DNA of 64,000 nt from Brachypterus glaber. Its lineage: Eukaryota > Arthropoda > Insecta > Coleoptera > Kateretidae. The notes beneath the pieces were generated by a model. It searched no databases. It was not told the DNA's origin and worked only from the letters and a program-made list of their open reading frames with translations. Location: the NCBI GenBank assembly GCA_958510825.1, contig OY294051.1:3224001-3288000 (forward strand), in the 5' to 3' direction. A program made the position numbers and the translations under genes. Below, piece after piece: positions 24,101 to 33,233 of this stretch (positions are counted from its first letter, which is position 1; each line of letters starts with the position of its first letter).

Positions 24101-25034
24101 CTAGCGCGCAAAATTCAGTTTTGCGCTTGCTGTCATGGTAACGAGCAGAAATGTAAAATTCTAAGTAATAGATTATTTTGCGATCTGAAAACTTCATTTG
24201 TTTTTGTAGGAATGTCAAATTTTCTATTAGATTGTAGAAAAAACTCTTTTTGTTAGCAGAATATTTTTTTATAGGTATAAGTCCAAAGACGGAAACACAA
24301 ACGTAGGCGGAATAGGCTTCGGTTTCAAGGAACCGGGGGGAGTAATGAAAGGTTTCGTGCAAGCGAGTTCGTCGGCGACTTCGTCGACGTCGACGGTGAA
24401 ACCGGTGGCCAAAGGCCCGGCCACGGACCGGCTGTCTGCGATGAAGGAGGCGTTCAAGACGCAGTACCAAAATCAAGTAAGCATATTTTTTTGGAGAAAA
24501 TCACATTTTACTGAAATGCTTTATCACATGTAAGTTCTTTTCATGGAATGAGTTCACGGCCAGGAATTAAACTTAAACAATTGTATCAATTAGTTTTTAC
24601 TAAAAAAATCAAAGTCGTCACAAAATGTGAAAAACAAAGATATCAATAACCAGTATGCCCTCCTCTGTTCTCAAGCAAAACATTTTTCAACCAATCGTCG
24701 TTCCATTGTGAAACGAAATTTGTTACAGCAAGGGAATGTTCAAAGAATCAACTGGCCAGCAAACTCACCTGACCTGAATCCTTGTGAGAACGAGTGCACA
24801 CATGGTTTTAGCTGATTTTCGCTGTCTTTATATTAAATACGAATATCAAATGTCAAGTCGCAGCCAAAACGACCGTTTTTGTCTATATTTTATTACAAAA
24901 TCTAATTTTTATTTATTTTTATTATTGGTCGTAAGTTTAAAACCGTTTTCTTCCAGTTTACAGCCAGTGCAGATCGACCTCCCCCTCCCCCACCCCCGCC
25001 TACAGACAAAAAGAAGAAAAGTCGATGGGAATAA
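18105..25034 (+). CDS. DDX42: ATP-dependent RNA helicase DDX42 (5' exons missing)
   Basis: Nine exons join in frame with GT-AG introns: 18105-18318, 19600-19804, 20600-20814, 21080-21359, 21526-21720, 22309-22474, 23659-23829, 24275-24476, 24957-25034. They encode 574 residues plus part of an upstream codon. DEAD-box motifs in order are the Q motif (PTPIQ), motif I AQTGSGKT (137-144), PTREL, TPGR, DEAD (247-250), SAT (278-280), ARGLDIP and HRIGRTGR (424-431). The lead-in [12 protein letters not shown] and the [15 protein letters not shown] segment are specific to DDX42, the SF3b-associated nuclear helicase of U2 snRNP and spliceosome assembly. The tail is short (Pro8 run, then KKKKSRWE) and lacks the long Gly/Ser/His-rich extension of vertebrate DDX42. 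The N-terminal 100-150 residues must lie upstream; I did not find them. Introns carry a MITE, a Tc1 fragment and other repeats. Confidence 0.93.
18340..18660. repeat. Diverged dispersed repeat in DDX42 intron
   Basis: It shows the same plan as other copies: 'aaactgttgccaacaaaata', a poly-A/T region, 'caagtcgatcggattattcg' and a 'gacggtcggtcagacgg' end. An extra segment in the middle makes it diverged from 17110-17440. The part around 'tttcaagtcgat' matches 42700-42910 better. Confidence 0.55.
18858..19334. mobile_element. Foldback element rich in TTGANCAAGA motifs
   Basis: The ends read ccctagtaacatt and, inverted, aattgttactatgg. The interior is a degenerate run of cttga, caaga, aagaatcttg and ttcttgagcaagaa words on both strands, so it can fold back extensively. 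It sits in the first visible DDX42 intron, next to the MITE at 19335. Confidence 0.55.
19335..19544. mobile_element. MITE, TIR TGGTCTGTTTTTTCAAGC, copy 1
   Basis: A 210-bp element with terminal inverted repeats of about 70 bp (ggtctgttttttcaagcaag against its complement) next to TA. It shares its sequence with copies at 25311-25512, 25690-25898 and the split copy at 26204-27990. It lies in a DDX42 intron. Confidence 0.88.
20040..20400 (+). mobile_element. Transposon remnant with short ORF and hairpin
   Basis: A 42-residue frame at 20172-20300 reads [20 protein letters not shown] and then [19 protein letters not shown]. The LP-x-KS-x-x-x-Y-x-x-AY pattern resembles the N-terminus of Crypton-type tyrosine recombinases, from memory of that family. 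A hairpin follows at 20311-20369 (tactcgtctgtag paired with ctacagactagta). The frame stops early, so this would be a non-autonomous remnant in a DDX42 intron. Confidence 0.35.
21822..21965. repeat. Dispersed 140-bp repeat, copy 1
   Basis: It matches 52126-52262 closely: attaccttattcctttgcaa at the start, 'tacacctttatcctagtg' in the middle and 'gcagtttgactatatattca' at the end. It lies in a DDX42 intron. Confidence 0.8.
22548..23362 (-). pseudogene. Tc1-like transposase remnant
   Basis: Minus-strand pieces encode the catalytic domain of a DDE transposase: FTDEASFWG (first Asp), [10 protein letters not shown] (second Asp), [14 protein letters not shown] (third acidic residue), then [12 protein letters not shown] and a C-terminal tail ending at 22642. 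The N-terminal DNA-binding part is missing. A 106-bp segment is duplicated in tandem (22834 and 22940), which shifts the frame, so the protein is broken. 'acagtcggtcaag' at about 22549 may be the surviving terminal repeat. The element sits antisense in the DDX42 intron between the motif V and motif VI exons. Confidence 0.85.
24620..24800 (+). pseudogene. Tc1/mariner transposase fragment
   Basis: The plus strand encodes [20 protein letters not shown] followed by [15 protein letters not shown], the hallmark of the third catalytic region of Tc1-type transposases. Only about 55 residues survive. It lies in the last DDX42 intron, in the same sense as the gene, and is unrelated in sequence to the fragment at 22548. 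Confidence 0.7.
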
Positions 25035-25157
25035 AATTAATTTAATTTTTGTAATTATTGGTAATTTTCTCAGTTTTAATTGTATAAATATCCCTAGTAG
25101 AAGTTTTAAATCACGGGTTTGCTGTAAAAGAGGAAATTTCACGTTCTGAGCTTCAAA

Positions 25158-25163
25158 AATAAA
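25158..25163 (+). terminator. Likely poly(A) signal of DDX42
   Basis: AATAAA lies 124 bases after the stop codon. Confidence 0.55.
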
Positions 25164-25310
25164 TTTCTTAATAACTGTATACTATTTTTGATTTGAAGGT
25201 AATATCTTAATTAGTGAACTTGTATTTTTGAGAAAAGTGACATTTTAGTCCAAATGTCAACAGTTTCAATCAACCAACCAATCAAAGTCGACTATTTTAC
25301 TTACAAACTA

Positions 25311-25512
25311 TGGTCTGTTTTTTCAAGCAAGATAGTAACTTAAAAATTGCACAGTGAATATTTTTACAACAGGTTTGAATAGTATATGTTTGTGTATAGA
25401 ATATAGTTATTTTTTATAAAATGAACTACGCTGTATATTCGCACATCCAATATTCGAATCTGTTTTGAAAATATTCACTGTGCGATTTTTAAATTACTAT
25501 CTTGCTTGACCA
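25311..25512. mobile_element. MITE, TIR TGGTCTGTTTTTTCAAGC, copy 2
   Basis: Same family as 19335-19544, flanked by TA on both sides. The right terminal repeat has a short deletion, so it ends ...cttgcttgacca. Confidence 0.85.
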
Positions 25513-25689
25513 TAGTACGAAATATCTAACTTTTTATACAGTTTTTATACCAAAAGTGGGGTTTTTAAATACAGTTGAATAATAACTTTGTTTTAATGTT
25601 TGATCTATTTCTATTAGGGATATGCACTGTAGAGGTGCATAACAAAGTTTTGGCGCAAAGTATAGAATGATTTACAAAATATTTAAATA

Positions 25690-25898
25690 TGGTGTTTTTT
25701 CAAGCAAGATAGTAAGTTAAAAATCGCACAGTGAATATCTTCAAAACAGATTCGAATATTGGATGTGCGAATATACTGCGTAGTTCATTTTATGAAACAT
25801 AACTATATTCTATACACAAACATATACTATTCAAACCCGTTGTAAAAATACTTACTGTGCGATTTTTAATTTACTATCTTGCTTGAAAAAACAGACCA
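25690..25898. mobile_element. MITE, TIR TGGTCTGTTTTTTCAAGC, copy 3 (inverted)
   Basis: This copy is in the opposite orientation to copies 1 and 2. It ends ...aaacagacca followed by TA. The left end has a small deletion (tggtgttttttcaag). Confidence 0.87.
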
Positions 25899-26312
25899 TA
25901 GTAAATTATAATTAATAATTAATAGTTATAAATATAAAGAATTTAAACTATTTTAATTAATTTTTTAAAAGTTTAATGTACTACAGGTTTTTCTATTTAC
26001 GATATTTTTTACAGTCAGAAAATTATAGGAGTTTATGTTTCAATGATTTTAGTGATAAATAATTTTTACTTTTGTGTGGTAATATAGTATTTTTTGTGAT
26101 TAAAAAGTGTATTTTGTTTCTTTTTTGTTTGCACTTTTTAGAGTTTAATTAAACCAACCATAACAGTACAGTACCTTAAATTTTTACTTAAAGTTAATTA
26201 TTATGGTCTGTTTCATCAAGCAAGATAGTAAATTAAAAATCGCACAGTGAATATTTTCAAAACATATTCGAATATTGGATGTGCGAATATACTACGTAGT
26301 TTATTTTATAAA

Positions 26313-27469
26313 GTCATTTTTTTAAAATTGATAATTTTAAACCATTTTTAAATAAAAGGTTGGAATTATCAATTGAGGCTGATTGTTTAATTTGGAATAA
26401 CCGCGTAGTTATTCCAGATAAATTACGAAAACCAATTTTGGAGCAGTTACATGCGACGCATTTAGGTGTAAGTAAAATGAAAGGGTTTTCGAGATCCTAT
26501 TTTTGGTGGCCCTCCTTAGATAAGGATATTGAACTTACAGTAAAAGCTTGTATTGCTTGTAATTTAAATAGTCAGGCCCCACAAAAAAATAAGTTATCTC
26601 CGTGGCCTTGGCCAGAAAAGGCCTGGGACCGGATACATATTGATTTTTGTGGGCCGTATTTACAAAAAATGTTTTTAATTTTGGTGGATGCGCATTCTAA
26701 ATGGCTTGAAGCTTTTATCATGAATTCAACCACTACCCAGGCAACAATCACAGTTCTAAGATACACGTTTGCCCGGTTTGGTTTGCCTAAAATATTAATT
26801 TGCGATAACGCCCCTACGTATACATCGCAAGAATTTAAAACATTTTTAGAAAAAAATAATATAAAATTAATTTTTTCTCCACCTTATCATCCACAGAGCA
26901 ATGGAGAAGCGGAAATGGGGGTTAAAATAGTAAAAAACGGACTTAAAAAAGCATTTAGTGCAGATAATAACAATTTAGATATTCATCATGTGTTATGCAA
27001 TTTTTTGTTTGACTATAGAAACTCCAAACATTCAACTACGGGCGTTTCTCCTGCCGAGTTAATGTTTAGACACAGAATAAATGACCGATTTAGTTTGTTA
27101 TCGCCTTTTTCTCAGATGAATGTAAAAGAAAATGTCATTAAAAATCAAAATAAACAAATTTCTAATTTTAAGGGAAGAGGTAGGAACTCGTTTAATATAG
27201 GTGATAATGTATTAGCTAGGTATTTTAAAAATAACAACTATTTTTGGGCCAAGGGAGTTATAGAAAATAAACTAAGTAATAATATTTATAACGTAAAAGT
27301 TTCCGAATTTAACTCTGTTTGGAAGCGTCATGCTAATCAGATAAAAAAGTTAATTAGTCAAGAACCTTTACCCACGGTTCCTATTTCACAAGATGTTGAG
27401 GAAAATAGTACTGTTGTAAATAGGCCTCAAATAAATAGAAAACAACCTGAAAGATTAGCATACGACTAA
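26313..27469 (+). pseudogene. Gypsy integrase fragment (Pol C-terminus)
   Basis: This is the open frame of the truncated element, ending at TAA 27467-27469. The zinc-finger region (HATHLGVSKMKGFSRSYFWW with CIACN) precedes the catalytic core with IDFCGPY (first Asp), ICDNAPTYTS (second Asp) and YHPQSNGEAEMGV (Glu). Integrase looks complete and uninterrupted, but there is no upstream part of Pol and no proper start. The sequence resembles Mag/K02A2.6-type Gypsy elements and is clearly different from the element at 1-10577. Confidence 0.85.
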
Positions 27470-27654
27470 TATATTTTTTTTATTGCATTTAATTGTACAA
27501 ATTGTAAAAAGTAAAGAATAAAAAAAAAAACTTTTTTTTTTACCTTAAGGTACATTGACTTGTTATAAATATTTAAGGCTCGCATTTATTTTAGTATGAA
27601 ATATTTAAGGTGCTCATTTATTTTGTATAATTTAATATTAGAAAAATATTATCT

Positions 27655-27665
27655 AAGGGGGGAAA
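27655..27665 (+). other. Polypurine tract
   Basis: AAGGGGGGAAA stands directly before the LTR start TGTTATATATTG. Confidence 0.8.
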
Positions 27666-27890
27666 TGTTATATATTGTAAAATATATATATTTGAATTTA
27701 TAGTTTTTTATAATAAAAAACCGTAGCTTAAGTTTTTATGTCAAACACTTGCCGCTGTGTCGGTACTTATCAGTATTGTATTGGCTTTGAACGACAATAT
27801 ACATTCGTGTGTAAATTCACCTCGTTGTTTAATTATTCAAATTAATAATTAATATTTATTTCTTGCTATTTGGTTAGCACCCAAATAACA
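27666..27890 (+). repeat. 3' LTR of truncated Gypsy element
   Basis: It begins TGTTAT and ends ATAACA, a 6-bp terminal inverted repeat. It follows the polypurine tract and ends where the interrupted MITE resumes. Confidence 0.85.
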
Positions 27891-27990
27891 ATAACTATAT
27901 TCTATACACAAACATATACTATTCAAACCTGTTGTAAAAATATTCACTGTGCGATTTTTAATTTACTATCTTGCTTGAAAAAACAGACCA

Positions 27991-29096
27991 TAATTATACT
28001 TAATTATTAATTGATTGATTGTCAGTGATTATTATTGTATTAAATTATATTTGTTAAATTTAAATAATTTAGGTAAAAAAAATAAAACAAATTTGTATAA
28101 GATATATTACATTTATTTGGTTTAAAGTTTCCTGTTATGATGATAAATAATTTAAATGGGATGCTGAAAATTTTATTTTTCTTCAAACGTAAAACGTACT
28201 AAAATTTTCATGAATATTATAGATTTTTTTTTTCAAAAAAATGGATAATTGAGAAACAAGAATTTCATTTTTTATTTTTTTTCTTCAGTTTTTAATGGGT
28301 TTCTAAAACAGTGGTCAACAGTATACTGATATTATTATTGTTTTGGTATTTAAAAACCATTTTGTTTAAAAATAAACAATTTCATAAAAGCATAAAATGT
28401 ACGAAAATAATTCCCTTGGAGCAAAATCTTTTTCATATGCCTAAAGAAAATTATTAATAAATCAAGTTACATAAAGCATATTTAAAAAAAAAATCACAAG
28501 ATAAAAATTTTACTGCTGCTCTACGTAACGGCTAATACAAGGTGTTTTCAAAATAATTTTTAAAACAGCCTGTGTAGAACGAGTTCATTACTGTTCCAAA
28601 AATTTGTCATTTTTTGTACTTAGTACAAAAAAGTGAAGTTTTAATATTGAAATGTCATCGCAAATGACATAACGCTTTGACGTTTTATTAAAGTCATTAA
28701 TTTTAAATATAATCTAATCTAGTTTTTACGTTTGAAGAAAAAAATGTTTTATTCAAAATGAAAGTGACATTTTGTCACTCATCTGCAATCGACTGCCTGC
28801 AGATTCGCCACAAAATTTATAACTTTTAGTTCTAAATTTTAACCCATTTTATAACTTGGTAATTAAAGGACTTTAACTTTATTAAAGGATACTAGATAGA
28901 TCACTAACTTTGAATGCCTTGATGTAGAATTTTCTGTAAAGAAAAAGAGTGGAGACAAAAAAATATGGTAAAAACTGTTATTTTTTAGTTGCTAACTGTT
29001 TTGACATTAGATGCCACAATTACATGCGCGCACATTTTCTGAGAAAATGGAGAATAAAAAGAGGTTAAAAAATATGCAAGGTATAACAAGCAAGTC
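27991..29096. other. AT-rich intergenic DNA
   Basis: No gene is visible. I see nothing beyond short A/T runs. Confidence 0.4.
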
Positions 29097-29368
29097 TATT
29101 TTTGCCAACGAACTAATAACTCTTCTCTCTAGAATAGTCATTTCATTTGTAAAAACTGAAAAAAACGTAGCGAACATATACATTTGTCTGTCGTACTCGC
29201 ACAGCTTTGTTCTAACAGAGACAACAATAACAGTTACTGGTAATTGTTATTGTTCAGGCCTGAATATACCGACTATTTGTTTACAAACAAACCGAGATGT
29301 TGGCGATACTTTATATTAACGGTATACGTATTCTAGAGAGAAGAGTTGTTAGTTCGTTGATTTTTGCA
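29097..29368. mobile_element. Foldback/MITE-like element
   Basis: Inverted arms of about 40 bp (tttttgccaacgaactaata, then actcttctctctagaata, against the complement at 29329-29368) enclose a spacer. The spacer contains a second, nested palindrome (aacaataacagttac with gtaattgttattgtt). Confidence 0.7.
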
Positions 29369-29645
29369 TACGGTAGTGTAAAAATATGTCATGAAAAATA
29401 ACCTTAAAAATATATTTTGACAGATTTATAACTAAGAGCAAAACTTTGCATATCCGGAAAAGGCTAAAAAAGTACGTTTGCGGGTTTGTCATTTCCCTAT
29501 ATTTTATTTAATGTCTCCCCTCTTTTTTTTGACAGAAAAGATAACATTAAGGCACTAACTTTGAACTGTTTGGAACCAAGGTAGCTAAAAGAATTAGTGC
29601 TTAAGCTATCTTGCTTGGAACGAAAATATTCGAGAAAGTTTGAAA

Positions 29646-29979
29646 TAGTTATTTGTGGTACTAGTGGGTAAAGTAAGATATTGCCCATGAGAAAATTAAC
29701 CTGCGAGGCGTCAGAGAAGCAGGTTAATTTTCGAGAGGGCAATATCGGTTTACCCATGAGTGCCATACAAGGTTTTATCCAATAAATAGTTTAGGAATTC
29801 ATATTTTTATAAAAAAATTTAATGACATTTACAAGAAAATAATTTGACAAGTGACAGTTGAATGGGTAAAATAAATAATTATCCACTCAATAAAGTAAAA
29901 GCCACGCGGGGTTATTATTAAGTTTATCTATTTAAAATAAAGCTGGTAATTGTCTTATTATCTGTATGTATTGGATAAA
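29646..29979. repeat. 330-bp repeat family, copy 2
   Basis: It runs parallel to 58573-58899 along its whole length. An inner hairpin pairs 'gatattgcccatgagaaaat' with 'ttttcgagagggcaatatc'. The words tttatccaataa and ttggataaa invert around the right half. Confidence 0.82.
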
Positions 29980-32110
29980 AATTATTTAAAATGACAGAAT
30001 TTTCGACTCATAGTTTATACTTTGAAGAAAATGTCACTGTAATTAAACCTTATTTGTATTAATTTTATTCAAACCAAAAGTTACTGGATAGGAGTAAAAA
30101 TTTCATCTCGCGCAACATGTAACAGAAAGGCGTTCCAATAGCATTTACTTTGCCGCTACCTCGCGCTGTACCAAAAAAAAAATATATATATTTTTTTGAA
30201 AATGATGAATATTATTCATTATTTTTATAGTGTTTTTATGTAGGTATCCCAGTAATTTATGGATAGGCAGGTTTTACCCAGATGAGTATTGGTTCTTCCC
30301 CTTTTTTATAGATAAAATTTTAACTAAATTAATGGATTTTGAAAAGTCCGCCATTTTACTTGGAAAATAACTAGTTTCTAACAAATTTATATAATTTAGA
30401 GAATTGTTACAGGGTAATTATGAAAGAGATTTCATTTTTGTAGTTCCTTGACGGGACTATACAGCAAGGTGACATTAATTTAGTCACCATTGTTTAAATT
30501 TATGCTATTATACTAAAATCACAGTGTAAAATCAAAAAAATATAGGATTTATAATATTATATTATAATAATATTGCATATTATTAATATACAATATTATC
30601 AGGTCTAGATCAGTATTTATATAATAATAACAAGCCTTTTTTTTTAAGTGGTTTAAGTCTATTTTTTAAAATAATAGTATACAAGGGTAAAAAATACTGT
30701 TTTTACGGAGATTGCCAACTGAACTCTGATAGCATTGTCACCAAGTTATGACAGAACTGTCATTATATGAAGTTATCCCGAACAAACTCTTAGTTTAACT
30801 TATATTTTTTCACAAAAATTAACCAAACGATTTTTTAAATTTTTTAAATTGATATGTAGATTCATCATAAACAAGTTTATGAAAGAAAAACAGAGTTGGC
30901 AAGTAGTTGAACCAAAAGTTTGTTACGGCTCACGGTGTTTTGTAATGAATGCTAAATTGTTGGTAATGATTATAGACTATATACAGTGCGATTATAAAGT
31001 GCCGAACAGTTTGAAAAGAAAATACTCTTCGTTTGAAGCCACGCCTCTGTTAAAGTTGTGCGCGACAAGCCCATGTGATTGCTACGTACAACAGCACGGT
31101 GGCCAGTAAAACGCACACAGCTTTCTTGCATTTTACTCATCGCTAATGCCAGTTTCGCACGGTATAGTATAGTCTATAATTTATAGTAATTATTAACAGG
31201 AATCTCCGTTTTTTATTTTTTATTTTGGATTTAAGCCACTTTAAGGGGGTTTCTTTGACACTTATATTTTGCCACATTTTGGTTTGGAAAGAAGAGATTA
31301 TCATGTTTACGGAAGCCCGTAATATTATTATGGCTAGTTTTCAATTACTTAATCTATAAAAACATATTTTCTAATGCGTGTGTGTGTTTTTTTATTACAC
31401 ATCTTTGGTAAACTTTTGGCAATTTTTTGTGGTAACGCAGGTTAACCTGTATGTATCTTTCTCTGTTTAATGATGAGTTAAAAAAAAAAGAAAGAAATGC
31501 ATATTTCCCTAACTTGGTTAGTAACCGCTGCTCCACAAAAAATCGGCTTTTGTCACACGTATCTAAAACTGAAAATTATTCCACAGGATCACGAAAAAAA
31601 AAAGGTCTTGTTTTTTTTTTCGTGTGCCTGTGGAGTCAGAGCTCGGACCGGGGATTCGCAAAAAACAGAAATTTAAAAACTAATTTTTAAAGTGAATAGA
31701 CACTAAACTAAGCTTGACTCTCTCGGCTTTCATGTCGACGCTGTTATTGCATAGTGGGACACTTGAATATGAGAAACAGAAATTTTGAAAAAAAAAGTTA
31801 AAAATCTTTTTTTATAAATATTTCTTTTTTCGAGAAAACGAACATTTTTGCTAAAACAAAATGAATACCTTAATCCGAGGTCTGATAATAATTATCTATT
31901 AGAATTTCTTATTAACCCGTAATTATACTGCCTATTTATTACAATAAATAATAAATATTTATTATTTATGTAAATAAACAACCAATTACAAAATATCGTT
32001 CTTATCTAAATGGTCTACCATTGTTATAGCTAGTATATTAGGTAGCTATAACAATTATCTAATCATTTTTAGTTTTAATTATTTAATATCATAGAAAAAT
32101 AAACTCATAA
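29980..32110. other. Intergenic DNA
   Basis: No gene is visible. The stretch contains a truncated MITE (30984-31160), a hairpin at 31581-31634 (ccacaggatcacg with cgtgtgcctgtgg) and AT-rich palindromes near 30550-30600. Confidence 0.45.
30984..31160. mobile_element. MITE, TIR CAGTGCGATTATAAAGT, truncated copy
   Basis: It matches 12239-12437 through 'cgctaatgccagtttcgcac' but has lost the right terminal repeat. The left TIR is intact, including gccgaacag. Confidence 0.8.
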
Positions 32111-32982
32111 GGGGACGTTCATAAAGTATATCATGAGTAAGGGGGTAAGAGGCTTTTTAGGAGTTGGTGACAGGGGGAGGGGGTCTTGAGCAATGTGGTG
32201 TTACAAATTTAATTTTGCACGACCAAGACTAAAACCTAATTTTACGCTTTCATTTTCGGGACTAAACTTGCCGTTTTTCTCCCTAGGGAATAAAAATCAC
32301 GGCAACCTTGATAATATTAAAATATTATACTTACTATGTGCTTTGCTGGTTCAAAGGTTTGGTGGTGTTTTGTAATAAATTAGCGATTCAAACCAATTTA
32401 TTTGATTTTAACAAAGAAAGCCTTTAAAAATAACATTATTATAAAAATTTATACATAACTTAAAATTTATCACCTTCGTCCATTTTTTTGACGTTTGTGT
32501 CAACCATATTAAAAAACAATTGAAATCGCGCTAGCCATGAAACTAACTTTTCGCAATTTACAGGCATCTTGATTAAATTACGAAAATAAAACGATTTTAG
32601 ACGCGTGGTTTTTAATTTTAATTTTATCTACCTACCTAAATTATGTTTGGTCCTGCAAAAAATAGTGTATATACCTCAGGACTAAACTTGGCTGTTTTAG
32701 TCCCTTGCATTTATGTTTCCCTCGCTCGCTACGCTCGCTCAGGAAACACTAATGCAGCAGGACTAAAACAGCCAGTTTAGTCCCTTGGTATATAAATAAC
32801 TATTATGTACTTCTTTGAGCAAAGTTTTATCCAAGAATATACCTGACACTAAACTGTTTTTTTTTTATAAAAAGACGTGACGTACATGGGGGGAAGAGGG
32901 GTCAGTGGTGGTATGATACTTTGTGACTTTTTGGGGATGTCAAAATGGCCTAAAAAGCGTGACACACTTTATGGACGTCTCC
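32111..32982. mobile_element. MITE with inserted 600-bp repeat
   Basis: The outer ends ggggacgttcataaagtata and tttatggacgtctcc are inverted repeats. The segment 32212-32808 between them is a copy of the repeat at 55086-55697, so a smaller element appears to have been interrupted. Confidence 0.65.
32212..32808. repeat. 600-bp dispersed repeat with long terminal hairpin, copy 1
   Basis: It is nearly identical to 55086-55697. The right part forms a hairpin of about 110 bp: ggactaaacttggctgtttt near 32677 pairs with aaaacagccagtttagtcc near 32770, and the GC-rich tip is ctcgctcgctacgctcgctc. A third, weaker copy of the arm word occurs near 32258. No protein-coding frame is conserved. Confidence 0.85.
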
Positions 32983-33054
32983 TAAATTAAAATTTCTCAT
33001 TGAATAGAAAAAGTAAAGTATTTTACTTGCGTTTAATAAGTATTACCCGTCCCA

Positions 33055-33060
33055 TTTATT
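33055..33060 (-). terminator. Likely poly(A) signal of the MMD-like gene
   Basis: AATAAA on the minus strand, about 175 bases after the stop codon. Confidence 0.45.
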
Positions 33061-33233
33061 TTGACATAAGGTAGAAACAGTTTTTTGTACTAGCAACGCT
33101 GTACAGAAGACTTATAGAGGTATATGCCAAATTTCACCTTATCCCGAGTTTTTTCCTGTACTAAACCCGTTTTATCAGACGCAAGTCAAATATTTGTTTA
33201 AAAAACCTTTAAATGTTATAAATTTTACTAAAC

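Larger units (their letters stand above)
26313..27890 (+). mobile_element. 5'-truncated Ty3/Gypsy element with 3' LTR
   Basis: From 26313 the pol frame is already open (HFFKIDNFKPFLNKRLELS). It continues through integrase, then a polypurine tract at 27655-27665 and a 225-bp LTR at 27666-27890. Gag, protease, RT, RNase H and the 5' LTR are absent. The left edge cuts into coding sequence without an LTR, which is unusual for an LTR element and suggests deletion or aberrant integration. Confidence 0.87.
26204..27990. mobile_element. MITE copy 4, split by a Gypsy fragment
   Basis: The left half is 26204-26312 and the right half 27891-27990. The halves join into the same sequence as copy 3, and TA flanks both outer ends. 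A 1.6-kb Gypsy remnant separates them. Confidence 0.85.

Noticed and set aside
29011..29319. 102-codon plus-strand frame
   Set aside because: It lies mostly inside an inverted-repeat element and has no family features.
30849..31109. 86-codon plus-strand frame
   Set aside because: Largely made of the MITE at 30984-31160, so it is not a gene.
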